Assembly: GCF_010994095.1 (NCBI RefSeq)
Contig: NZ_WJYO01000001.1
Coordinates: 1,178,001-1,242,000, forward strand
Source: Mumia xiangluensis
Lineage (GTDB): Bacteria; Actinomycetota; Actinomycetes; Propionibacteriales; Nocardioidaceae
Direction of reading: 5' to 3'
Length of the DNA: 64,000 nt
The position numbers and the translations under genes were made by a program. The notes beneath the pieces were generated by a model. That model did not search any database. It was not told where the DNA came from and saw only the letters and a list, made by a program, of their open reading frames with translations. This document shows, one piece after another, positions 32,612 to 40,660 of this stretch (its first letter is position 1; the number at the start of each line of letters is the position of its first letter).

Positions 32612-32727
32612 CCCCGCTGGTTGAGCGAGCGTAGCGAGTCGAAACTCGAAGCCCCCGTCCGGTTATCCGGGCGGGGGCTTCGTCGTACGGGTGGTTTCGA
32701 CTCGCTTCGCTCGCTCAACCAGCGGGG
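32612..32727. repeat. Long inverted repeat of a dispersed actinobacterial palindrome
   Basis: Arms of 34 nt (32612-32645 and 32694-32727) match with a single mismatch. Each contains TGGTTGAGCGAGCG and GAGTCGAAAC; this motif recurs between genes in many Nocardioides-like genomes as far as I recall. The two arms enclose a terminator. The unit could be a REP-like or mobile hairpin element. Confidence 0.85.
32647..32682. terminator. Terminator hairpin inside the inverted repeat
   Basis: A 16-bp stem (32647-32662 with 32667-32682, rich in CCCCC/GGGGG) with loop TTAT lies between the DUF1416 and LCP genes, which converge here. One T-G pair is included. It should stop both transcripts. Confidence 0.75.
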
Positions 32728-32740
32728 GGCGGGGGGAGGT

Positions 32741-33853
32741 TCAGTCGACCTCGGTCTCCGCGCCCAGCTTCTCCGCGTCGGGGTTGAGGCGGAGGTACTT
32801 CTTGACCTTGTCGTTGCGGACCATCCGCCACAGGTCTTCGCTCTTCGCCTCATCGATGATGACGATGCTCTGCCCGTTGGGAGCCTTGCCGTAGCGGGGC
32901 TCGGCCATGGGGACGGTCATGAAGTCGACGTTGTCGACGCTGACGCCCCGGATGTTCCAGGCGAGGTCGGTGATCGTGCTGGTCGTGAACTTGTCGTCGA
33001 CGGTGAGGTTCTGGGCGACCGAGGAGACCGTCTTCTGGAGCGAGAGCGGGTTGCTGAGGTTGCTGCCGCTCATCATCTCCTTGAGCAGCAGGCGGATGAA
33101 GTTCTGCTGGCGCTGGATGCGCCCGAAGTCACCGTCGGTGAGGCCGTAGCGGGTCCGGACGTACTGGAGGGCGCGCTTGCCCTTGAGGTTGTGCCAGCCC
33201 TCCTCCCAGGTGACCTTCTGGGAGGAGTCGTAGAACGTCTCGGGGATGAAGACCTTCACGCCTCCGACCGCAGCGGTCATGTCCTTAAAGCCGTCCCAGT
33301 CCATGATCACCATGTGGTCCATGCGGAGGTCGGTGAGGTGCTCGACCGTCGAGATTGCTCCGTTCGGGCCGTAGTTGGCGAACGCAGCGTTGATCTTGTC
33401 CTCGCCGCGGACCTCGCCCTGCTCGTCGTAGATCGGGACGTAGGAGTCGCGCGGGATCGAGATCACGGAGACTTGCTTACGGTTGGCCGAGATGTGGGCG
33501 ACCATGATCGTGTCGCTCCGGTGGATCCTGCCCTCTTTCCAGAGGCCATCCTCGTTGAGGTCGGACTTGATCGACGACGTGTTGTTGTTGCCGTCTGCCT
33601 CGGCGTCGGCGCCGAGGACCAGGATGTTGAGGGCCTCGCCCGGTGCGGGGTCGGGACGGTTCTCGTCCTTGAGCACCGCGGTCTGGAACTTGTCGACGTC
33701 CTTGAGGCTGTTCATCAGGCCCCAGGCGTAGGCGCCGCCGCCGATGAGGACGATGGAGAGCACGGATGCGATGGACACACTGACCCAGTGGCGGCGCATC
33801 CAGCCGCGCGGCTTCTCGGCGCGTCGCTTGCCGGCGCCGTCGTAGTCGCTCAT
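32741..33853 (-). CDS. LytR-CpsA-Psr (LCP) family protein
   Basis: This membrane-anchored enzyme of 370 residues joins glycopolymers such as arabinogalactan-like chains, teichoic acids or capsule to peptidoglycan. A basic N-terminus, one membrane helix (about residues 23-44) and an extracellular LCP domain are seen, with the conserved Asp/Arg blocks IHRSDTIMVAHI, ISIPRDSYVPI, NAAFANYG and LQYVRTRYGLTDGDFGRIQRQQNF. Some C-terminal residues beyond the domain are acidic. AGGGAGAG precedes ATG 33853. The exopolysaccharide cluster starting 2 kb downstream is a possible source of substrate. Confidence 0.93.
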   Translation of the reverse strand: MSDYDGAGKRRAEKPRGWMRRHWVSVSIASVLSIVLIGGGAYAWGLMNSLKDVDKFQTAVLKDENRPDPAPGEALNILVLGADAEADGNNNTSSIKSDLNEDGLWKEGRIHRSDTIMVAHISANRKQVSVISIPRDSYVPIYDEQGEVRGEDKINAAFANYGPNGAISTVEHLTDLRMDHMVIMDWDGFKDMTAAVGGVKVFIPETFYDSSQKVTWEEGWHNLKGKRALQYVRTRYGLTDGDFGRIQRQQNFIRLLLKEMMSGSNLSNPLSLQKTVSSVAQNLTVDDKFTTSTITDLAWNIRGVSVDNVDFMTVPMAEPRYGKAPNGQSIVIIDEAKSEDLWRMVRNDKVKKYLRLNPDAEKLGAETEVD

Positions 33854-33930
33854 TGCTCTCCCTGTCCAACATGGCGGCAGCCCGGACACCTGGCCGGGGC
33901 TGCATCCCGCCTATTCTGCCTCATGGTTGG

Positions 33931-34395
33931 TCATCGGCCCAGGCGACGTACGTCTCCTCGTCGCAGCTCGGCACTGTCGAGGACCAGCGTCACCGGCCCG
34001 TCGTTGACCAGCTCGACCGCCATGTCGGCCCCGAACACTCCACGTTCGACGTGCGCTCCGAGTTCCCGTAGCGCAGCGCAGAACTCCTCGTACAGGGGTT
34101 CTGAGACCGGGCCGGGCGCTGCGTCGCCCCACGAGGGGCGACGGCCCTTGCGGACGTCGGCGTACAGCGTGAACTGGCTGATCACCAGCAGCGGCGCGCC
34201 GAGGTCGGAGGCGGAGCATTCGTCACGAAGAATCCGGAGACCCCAGATCTTGGCGGCCATGGCAGCGGCGTCGTCGGCGCTGTCCGCATGCGTGACGCCG
34301 AGGAGGACGAGGAGCCCAGGCTGCTCGATCGCACCGACGACCTCGTCGTCGACGCGGACCGATGCGGAGTTCACCCTCTGGACCACGGCACGCAT
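33931..34395 (-). CDS. dtd: D-aminoacyl-tRNA deacylase
   Basis: This enzyme removes D-amino acids and glycine mischarged onto tRNA. From ATG 34395 it has 154 residues and starts in the standard way ([15 protein letters not shown]). The substrate-pocket motifs [17 protein letters not shown] and NDGPVTL (cross-subunit Gly-Pro) are intact. ATG 34395 is preferred to GTG 34401 because CAGAAT lies exactly 6 nt before it, predicting a leaderless start. It is divergent from the nitrobindin gene. Confidence 0.94.
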   Translation of the reverse strand: MRAVVQRVNSASVRVDDEVVGAIEQPGLLVLLGVTHADSADDAAAMAAKIWGLRILRDECSASDLGAPLLVISQFTLYADVRKGRRPSWGDAAPGPVSEPLYEEFCAALRELGAHVERGVFGADMAVELVNDGPVTLVLDSAELRRGDVRRLGR

Positions 34396-34450
34396 CCGCA
34401 CATTCTGACGTGTCGGGTCCTGGCGTCAAACCCCCACCTAGACTGGAGGC

Positions 34451-34960
34451 ATGCCGTTCGAGATCCCCGAAGACCTCCATCCTGACATCCTCGGATTCGC
34501 GTGGCTGCTGGGCCAGTGGCACGGCAACGGTCGCGGCGACTATCCGACGATCGAGCCGTTCAGCTTCGAGCAGGACGTCGCCTTCGCCCACGACGGTCGC
34601 CCGTTCCTCCACTACTTCAGCCGGACGTGGATCACCGACGAGTCCGGCGAGCGTGTCCGTCCCGGCGCCCTCGAGACCGGGTTCCTTCGCCCGGGCGGCC
34701 CGATCGACAAGGCCAAGGGCCCGGTGGAGCTGATGCTCACCCACCCGACGGGGTTCGTCGAGGTCTACTTCGGCGAGATCGACGGCCCGCGACTGACGCT
34801 GCAGACCGACGCTGTCGTGCGCACGCCGACCGCCAAGGAGTACACCGCCGGTCAGCGGATGTACGGCCTGGTCGACGGCGACCTGATGTACGCCTACGAC
34901 ATGGCGGCGCAGGGGCAGTCGATGCAGTCGCACCTGTGGGGGCAGCTGAAGCGTGTCTGA
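34451..34960 (+). CDS. Nitrobindin-like heme-binding beta-barrel protein
   Basis: This 169-residue protein has the fatty-acid-binding-protein-like ten-strand barrel of nitrobindins. The signature GxWxGxG reads GQWHGNG (residues 21-27) and the proximal heme histidine is His161 in the C-terminal SHLWGQLKRV. Related mycobacterial Rv0813c binds ferric heme and can isomerise peroxynitrite. TAGACT is 6 nt before the ATG; the intervening GGAGGC also looks like a ribosome-binding site but is too close to act as one. It overlaps ygfZ by 8 bp. Confidence 0.9.
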   Translation: MPFEIPEDLHPDILGFAWLLGQWHGNGRGDYPTIEPFSFEQDVAFAHDGRPFLHYFSRTWITDESGERVRPGALETGFLRPGGPIDKAKGPVELMLTHPTGFVEVYFGEIDGPRLTLQTDAVVRTPTAKEYTAGQRMYGLVDGDLMYAYDMAAQGQSMQSHLWGQLKRV

Positions 34961-35948
34961 TCTCGAGCTCGACCAGCAGGCGGCCGTGCGCCGCAGTCCT
35001 CTCCTCGACCTTCCCGGCGCCGTCGAGGGTGAGGGTCCCGACCGTGGCGTCGCGGCCCATTACGGTGCGATCGGCCCGGAGCAGCGTTCTCTGGAGGCCG
35101 GCACCGCGTTCGTCGACCTCTCGCATCGCGACGTCGTCACGATCACGGGCGCCGACCGCCTCGGATGGCTCCACTCGCTGACGACGCAGGCGCTCGAGTC
35201 GCTGGCTCCCGGCACGCCGACGCAAGCCTTGGTGCTGTCACCGCAGGGGCGCGTCGAGCACGCGTTCCACGGCGTCGACGACGGCGAGACGTTCTGGGCG
35301 CACACCGAGCCTGGCCGCGGCGCCGCACTGGCGACGTACCTGGACCGGATGCGATTCATGATGCGCGTCGAGGTCGTCGACGCGTCCGACACGTACGCGG
35401 TTCTCGGTCTGACCGGGCTGGCGACCACGATCGTGCCCCGCGCCGACCTCGCCGCGGCACCGGCGACGTACGGCACTCCTGTCGGCACCTGGGCATGGGA
35501 AGCGCTGCGGATCGCGGCGGGTGTCCCGCGGTTCGGGCTGGACACGGACGACAAGGCGATCCCCAACGAATACGGCTGGCAGTACGACGCCTCGACCGGC
35601 ACCTCGGACCTGATGCAGGCGGTCCACCTGGCCAAGGGCTGCTACCGCGGTCAGGAGACCGTCGCACGCATCCACAACCTCGGGCGTCCTCCGCGGCGCG
35701 CGGTGCTGCTGCACCTCGACGGGTCAGTCGAGCATCTGCCGGTGCACGGAGCCGAGGTAACCCTCGACGGCCGGACGATCGGGTTCGTCGGATCGACCGC
35801 CCGCCACCACGAGCTGGGCCCCATCGCACTCGCTGTCGTCAAGCGCAACGTGCCTGTCGACGCCACGCTCCTTGCCGACGGAGTCGCCGCCGCACAGGAG
35901 GTCCTCGTCGACCCCGAGGTCGGGCTGCACGTCCGTCCGGCGCTCTGA
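34953..35948 (+). CDS. ygfZ: Folate-binding YgfZ/GcvT-like protein
   Basis: This 331-residue protein resembles the T-protein of glycine cleavage and carries the YgfZ signature KGCYRGQE (about residues 228-235) with its conserved cysteine. YgfZ proteins use tetrahydrofolate and support repair or assembly of certain Fe-S enzymes. Other blocks are FVDLSHRDVVTITGADRLGWLHSLTTQ and LGRPPRRAVLLHLDG. GTG 34953 lies within the end of the nitrobindin gene, so the two are co-translated. The pairing with a heme/RNS protein fits a shared stress role, which is inference. Confidence 0.92.
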   Translation: MSDLELDQQAAVRRSPLLDLPGAVEGEGPDRGVAAHYGAIGPEQRSLEAGTAFVDLSHRDVVTITGADRLGWLHSLTTQALESLAPGTPTQALVLSPQGRVEHAFHGVDDGETFWAHTEPGRGAALATYLDRMRFMMRVEVVDASDTYAVLGLTGLATTIVPRADLAAAPATYGTPVGTWAWEALRIAAGVPRFGLDTDDKAIPNEYGWQYDASTGTSDLMQAVHLAKGCYRGQETVARIHNLGRPPRRAVLLHLDGSVEHLPVHGAEVTLDGRTIGFVGSTARHHELGPIALAVVKRNVPVDATLLADGVAAAQEVLVDPEVGLHVRPAL

Positions 35949-35972
35949 CGCCGGATTGCTAAGGTCGCCCGC

Positions 35973-37286
35973 ATGCAGATCTCGGTCATCGGCTGTTCCT
36001 ACCTGGGCGCCGTCACGTCGTCCTGCCTGGCCGCTCTCGGCCACGACGTGGTCGGAGTCGATATCAACGAGCGGATCGTCGCCGAGCTCTCGGCTGGTCG
36101 GGCGCCTTTTTTCGAGCCGGGGCTGCAGGAGATCCTGAGCGAGCAGGGCTCCACCGGACGGCTCCGCTACACGACCGACCCGTCGGCCGTCGCTGGCAGC
36201 GCCGTCCACTTCGTCTGTGTAGGCACGCCTCAGCGAGCCGGTGAGAACGCCGCTGACCTCCGGCAGGTGGACAGCGCGGTCGAGGGTCTGCTGCCGCACC
36301 TCCGCCCGGGCGACGTCGTCGTCGGCAAGTCGACGGTCCCCGTCGGTACGGCGGCCCGGCTCGCCGCGCGCATCGCCGAGGTCGAGCCGGAGGCGACGCT
36401 CGTCTGGAACCCGGAGTTCCTCCGCGAGGGCTTCGCCGTCGAGGACACGTTGCACCCGGACCGGATCGTTTACGGCGTCCCCGACGGGCCCGCTGGAGAG
36501 CGTGCGCGGGCGATCCTCGACGAGGTGTACGCGGCGCCGCTCTCCGACGGCACGCCGCTCGTCGTGACCGACTACCCGACGGCCGAGCTCGTCAAGGTCG
36601 CCGCGAACTCGTTCCTTGCCACCAAGATCTCCTTCATCAACGCGATGGCCGAGCTGTGCGAGGTCGCCGGGGGCGACGTGACCGCGCTCGCTGACGCGAT
36701 CGGCCACGACGACCGGATCGGGCGCAAGTTCCTCAACGCCGGCCTCGGGTTCGGCGGCGGCTGCCTCCCGAAGGACATCCGCGCATTCATGGCACGCGCA
36801 GGAGAGTTGGGTGCCGACGAGGCACTGACCTTCCTCCGTGAGGTCGACACGATCAACCTGCGCCGCCGTGACCGTGTTGTCGAGATGGCGAGGCAGATCC
36901 TGGGCGGGGCGGTCGCGGACCGTCGGATCGCCGTTCTCGGTGCCGCATTCAAGCCCAACAGCGACGACGTGCGCGACTCGCCGGCGCTGGACGTCGCTGC
37001 GCGTCTTGATCAGCACGGCGCCGACGTCCGGGTCACCGACCCTCACGCGATCCCCAACGCACGTGCCATCCATCCCCACCTGACGTATGTGACGTCGGTC
37101 GACGAGGCCGTCGACGGCTCCGACCTGGTGCTCCTGGTCACCGAGTGGCGCGAGTACGCGACGCTCGACCCAGCTGCGCTGGCGCAGAAGGTCCGCGGTG
37201 CGGCGATCATCGACGCCCGCAACGTCCTCGACCCGGTCGCCTGGCGGGGCGCGGGGTGGACCTATCGAGGTCTCGGCCGACCGTAG
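35973..37286 (+). CDS. ugd: UDP-glucose 6-dehydrogenase
   Basis: This enzyme oxidises UDP-glucose to UDP-glucuronate with two NAD+. It has 437 residues. The Rossmann loop is atypical (VIGCSYLG in place of GxGYVG), the catalytic cysteine is Cys264 in GGGCLPKDIRAF, and VGKSTVPVGT, NPEFLREGFAVEDTLHPDRIVYG and the C-terminal FKPNSDDVRDSPALD are typical. TAAGGT lies 7 nt before ATG 35973 (leaderless). It is the first gene of the polysaccharide region and its stop directly abuts that of the convergent kinase gene. It should supply glucuronate residues for the polymer. Confidence 0.95.
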   Translation: MQISVIGCSYLGAVTSSCLAALGHDVVGVDINERIVAELSAGRAPFFEPGLQEILSEQGSTGRLRYTTDPSAVAGSAVHFVCVGTPQRAGENAADLRQVDSAVEGLLPHLRPGDVVVGKSTVPVGTAARLAARIAEVEPEATLVWNPEFLREGFAVEDTLHPDRIVYGVPDGPAGERARAILDEVYAAPLSDGTPLVVTDYPTAELVKVAANSFLATKISFINAMAELCEVAGGDVTALADAIGHDDRIGRKFLNAGLGFGGGCLPKDIRAFMARAGELGADEALTFLREVDTINLRRRDRVVEMARQILGGAVADRRIAVLGAAFKPNSDDVRDSPALDVAARLDQHGADVRVTDPHAIPNARAIHPHLTYVTSVDEAVDGSDLVLLVTEWREYATLDPAALAQKVRGAAIIDARNVLDPVAWRGAGWTYRGLGRP

Positions 37287-38699
37287 TCAGCCGCGGTGCT
37301 TCACGGGATCGACCCCGTCGCGCGGATGCGGGGTGCCCGGCGGCTCGGCGTGCCCGTAGCCGTAGCCGTAGCCCGACCAGGTGCCTTCCTGCGACCGCGT
37401 CGACGCCATCGTGAGCACAGTGCCGAGCAGGCGCGCGCCGACGTTGGCCAGACGCTCCACAGAGTGGCCGACCTGGTCACGAGTCGCCTTCTTCGCGCCG
37501 ACTACGAGGATCGCGCCGTCGCACTGTGAGGCCAGCACGGCAGCATCCGTGATCGGGAGCAGCGGCGGTGCGTCGATGAGCACGATGTCGTACGTCGCTC
37601 GGAGCTCGCGCAAGCTCTCGACCATGGCCTGGCTCTGGAGGAGCTCAGCGGGGTTCGGGGGGATAGGGCCGCTGGTGAGCACGTCGAGGAACGTGTTGGT
37701 GGTCTGCTGGACGGCCTCCGTGAGAGTCCTGCGGCCGATCATCACGGAGGTGAGTCCGACTCCGTGCTGCAGGCCCATGTAGTCGGCGATGCGCGGTCGC
37801 CGGAGGTCGCCTTCGACCAGCACGACGCGGTGCTGAGCGATAGCGAGGGTGAGGGCGAGGTTGATCGCGGTCGTCGTCTTGCCCTCCTCCGGGATCGAGC
37901 TCGTCACCACGATGACCTTGCGGCTCGCGTCCACGTCGACGAACTGCAGGTTCGTCCGGAGCACGCGGAACGCCTCGGTCCGGGGCGCGAGCAGGCCGAT
38001 CTGGGTCACGAGCGGACTCTTGGCGGCGGTGGAGTCGTACGGGATGGCGCCCAGCGCCGGAGCGTCGGTCAGCGCCTCCAGGTCGTCGCTCGTGCGGACC
38101 GACGTGTCCAGGGTCTCGCGGAGGAGTGCGGCGCCGACGCCGACGAGCAGCCCGAGGAGGAGCGCCAGGCCGAGAGTGCGGGGGATGTCGGGAGTGGTGG
38201 GTGACTCGGGGAGGGTGGCGCTGTCGACGACGGTCGCCTTGATCGGAGGACCGTCGTCGCTGCCCGACGTCTCCAGCTCGCCGACGTACGCGGTGAACTC
38301 CTCGGCGGTCGCCGCGGCGATCGCCTGTGCCTGCTCGGGGTCAGGGTCTCTGGCCTGCACCTCGAGGATGACGGTCTCGGGGACGACGGTGGCGCTGATC
38401 TTCTCGGAGATCTCGCTCGGGGACTCGTCGAGGTCCAGACGGTCGACCACCCGTTTCGCGACGGCTTCGCCGGTGAGGAGGGTCGCATACGAGGCGACGC
38501 GCTGCTGCGAGAACAGCCCACCCTGGTAGGCGTCGGTGCCGTCCGCCTGCGGCGTCGAGACGAACAAGCGGGTCGTCGAGGTGTACTCGGGGGTGGCACG
38601 CACCAGGAGCACGCCCGCGACCGCGAGCGCGACGACGACACAGCCGGTGATCAACAACCACCGCCTGCGCAGGACCTGCAGGAGCTCGCGGACTCCCAA
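37287..38699 (-). CDS. Wzz/Wzc-like chain-length regulator and bacterial tyrosine kinase
   Basis: This 470-residue fused protein controls polymer length and export. The N-terminal Wzz domain lies between two membrane helices (about 14-33 and 175-195). The BY-kinase has Walker A SSIPEEGKTTTAINLA (about 268-283), A' VEGDLRRPR and Walker B IVLIDAPPLL, and a C-terminal tyrosine cluster GYGYGYG for autophosphorylation. The start appears to be TTG 38699, preceded by AGGGGGA; no better in-frame start is nearby. It is divergent from the main exopolysaccharide operon, with which it should act. A TACTGT -10 lies at 38735-38730. Confidence 0.93.
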   Translation of the reverse strand: MGVRELLQVLRRRWLLITGCVVVALAVAGVLLVRATPEYTSTTRLFVSTPQADGTDAYQGGLFSQQRVASYATLLTGEAVAKRVVDRLDLDESPSEISEKISATVVPETVILEVQARDPDPEQAQAIAAATAEEFTAYVGELETSGSDDGPPIKATVVDSATLPESPTTPDIPRTLGLALLLGLLVGVGAALLRETLDTSVRTSDDLEALTDAPALGAIPYDSTAAKSPLVTQIGLLAPRTEAFRVLRTNLQFVDVDASRKVIVVTSSIPEEGKTTTAINLALTLAIAQHRVVLVEGDLRRPRIADYMGLQHGVGLTSVMIGRRTLTEAVQQTTNTFLDVLTSGPIPPNPAELLQSQAMVESLRELRATYDIVLIDAPPLLPITDAAVLASQCDGAILVVGAKKATRDQVGHSVERLANVGARLLGTVLTMASTRSQEGTWSGYGYGYGHAEPPGTPHPRDGVDPVKHRG

Positions 38700-38833
38700 C
38701 CGTCCCCCTCGGCTCGTCGGTGCTTCCTCACAGTAGGGCAGGTCGGCGAAGACGGCGACCGACGCGATTACGACATGCCGATGTCTTGTTACGCCGCTAA
38801 TGTCCGATAAGGCAATCGTGGGGATGTGGTCGC
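38700..38833. promoter_or_regulatory. Divergent promoter region of the exopolysaccharide cluster
   Basis: This 134-bp gap separates the kinase gene (minus) from the dehydratase gene (plus). Candidate -10 boxes are TACTGT on the minus strand (38735-38730) and TAATGT on the plus strand about 30 bp before the dehydratase. The gap is visibly richer in A/T than the genes around it. I found no clear palindrome. Confidence 0.5.
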
Positions 38834-40660
38834 GTGGCGGGAATTCGCCGTGCTCTGCGGAGGCACCGGTCGGTGGTCCTCGTCGGATACGACGGGATCG
38901 CCTGGTTGGTCGCGACCTTCTGCGTCGTCGTCGCTCGATTCGACGGCGACCTCTCGCGGGTCAACATCGTCGGGACTGTGCTCCTGGCGGGCGTTCTCGC
39001 CGTGAGCTATCTCGCGTTCGGCACCGTGTTCCGGCTTCACAGCGGGCGCGCAGTGACGGGCAGCATCGAGGAGGTCGTCCTCGTCACGGCGATCGGCCTC
39101 AGCGCGGGCCTCGTCGGCTTCTCCCTCAACTTCCTCAGCGTCCCGCTATGGACTCCACGAGCCGTTCCCATCGGGGCGACGGTCGGCGCCGTGGCGATCA
39201 TCGCCTGGGGGCGCGTGGCGTGGCGGCGCTGGAAGGAGAGTGGGGAGCGGTACGACCACAGCGCCGCCTCACCGGTCCTCGTCGTCGGTGCAGGCGAGGG
39301 TGCGCGACAGCTCGTCCACGCGATCCACCGCGACGAGTCCGCCCGGTGGTGGCCGGTCGCATTGATCGACGACGACCCGCTCAAGCGGCACCTGCGGATC
39401 GAAGGAGTGCCGGTGGTCGGCGGGCGAGCAGCGATCGCCGACACGATCCGCGAGCGTGGAATCGAGGCGGTCATCGTCGCGATCCCCTCCGCGGGCCGCG
39501 ACCTCGTCCGCGACGTCGCCGACATCGCGGACAGTCTTGGCGTGACGGTCAAGGTCCTGCCACCGGTGACGGAGATCCTCGACGCTCGCGTCGGCGTCGA
39601 GGACGTCCGCGACCTGGCGATGAGCGACCTGCTCGGCCGCGCGCAGGTGCAGACCGACCTCCGAGCGATGTCGAGGTGTCTCACCGGCCGCCGCGTCCTG
39701 GTGACGGGCGCGGGTGGATCGATCGGCAGCGAGCTGTGCAGGCAGGTTCATCGTCTCGGCCCGTCGCAGCTCGTCATGCTCGACCGGGACGAGTCCGCAC
39801 TGCACACGACTCAGATGACGGTGTACGGCCGGGCGCCGATGGACACCGACGACGTCGTCCTCGCCGACATCCGCGACGCGGAGACCATCGAGGCCGTGTT
39901 CCGGTCGTGCCAGCCGGACGTGGTCTTCCACGCGGCGGCGCTGAAGCACCTGCCAGTCCTCGAGCGGTACCCGGGTGAGGCGGTCAAGACGAACATCTGG
40001 GGTACGAGGAACGTGCTCGACGCCGCGCGTTTCGCGGAGGTCGACCGGTTCGTCAACATCTCGACCGACAAGGCCGCGAACCCGATCAGTGTCCTCGGCT
40101 ACTCGAAGCGCGTCGCGGAGGGGCTCACTGCTGCGTGCGACCTCGAGGGCGGGGGCACCTTCTTGAGTGTCCGGTTCGGAAACGTGCTCGGCAGTCGAGG
40201 GTCGGTGATCACGGCCTTCGTGCGGCAGCTCTCCGAAGGTCGACCGGTGACCGTCACCCACCCGGAGGCGACGCGCTACTTCATGACGATCGAGGAGGCC
40301 GTGGGCCTCGTCGTCCAGGCGACGGCCATCGGCAGGGGAGGCGAGGTTCTCGTGCTCGACATGGGTGAACCGGTCAACATCCACGCGGTCGCACGCCGGC
40401 TCGTCGCGATGTCGCAGTCCGATTCCCCCATCGAGTTCATCGGCCTGCGCCCGGGCGAGAAGGTGCACGAGGAGCTGTTCGGCGAAGGCGAGGTCGACCA
40501 TCGCCCGGCGCATCCCGCCATCTCGCACGTGCCGGTCGCCCCGCTGCCGTTCTCGGCCGTGCAGGCGCTCGATCCGTGGGCTGCTCCGCCGGCAGTCATG
40601 CGCGGGTTGGAGCGTCTCGTCAGGCAACTGCGTCCCACCCTGGTCGAGGAGGTGGGATGA
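38834..40660 (+). CDS. Membrane-bound nucleotide-sugar 4,6-dehydratase (CapD/PglF type)
   Basis: This 608-residue protein has four or five N-terminal membrane helices (to about residue 135), a small Rossmann-like domain (VLVVGAGEGARQLVHAI) and a catalytic extended SDR domain with VLVTGAGGSIGSELCRQ (from about residue 290) and STDKAANPISVLGYSK. Such enzymes convert UDP-GlcNAc to the 4-keto-6-deoxy sugar while keeping the C5 configuration. With the aminotransferase gene that overlaps it, it should make a 4-amino-4,6-dideoxy sugar of bacillosamine type. GTG 38834 has GGGG-rich upstream sequence. It heads the plus-strand operon. Confidence 0.92.
   Translation: MAGIRRALRRHRSVVLVGYDGIAWLVATFCVVVARFDGDLSRVNIVGTVLLAGVLAVSYLAFGTVFRLHSGRAVTGSIEEVVLVTAIGLSAGLVGFSLNFLSVPLWTPRAVPIGATVGAVAIIAWGRVAWRRWKESGERYDHSAASPVLVVGAGEGARQLVHAIHRDESARWWPVALIDDDPLKRHLRIEGVPVVGGRAAIADTIRERGIEAVIVAIPSAGRDLVRDVADIADSLGVTVKVLPPVTEILDARVGVEDVRDLAMSDLLGRAQVQTDLRAMSRCLTGRRVLVTGAGGSIGSELCRQVHRLGPSQLVMLDRDESALHTTQMTVYGRAPMDTDDVVLADIRDAETIEAVFRSCQPDVVFHAAALKHLPVLERYPGEAVKTNIWGTRNVLDAARFAEVDRFVNISTDKAANPISVLGYSKRVAEGLTAACDLEGGGTFLSVRFGNVLGSRGSVITAFVRQLSEGRPVTVTHPEATRYFMTIEEAVGLVVQATAIGRGGEVLVLDMGEPVNIHAVARRLVAMSQSDSPIEFIGLRPGEKVHEELFGEGEVDHRPAHPAISHVPVAPLPFSAVQALDPWAAPPAVMRGLERLVRQLRPTLVEEVG

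Noticed and set aside
32621-34408. 595-codon open frame on the plus strand starting in the inverted repeat
   Set aside because: It covers the LCP and dtd genes in antisense; its repetitive N-terminus is only the translated palindrome.
34439-34450. GGAGGC directly before ATG 34451 as a normal ribosome-binding site
   Set aside because: It touches the start codon, too close for 16S pairing and initiation; the TAGACT box at the right distance makes a leaderless start the better reading.
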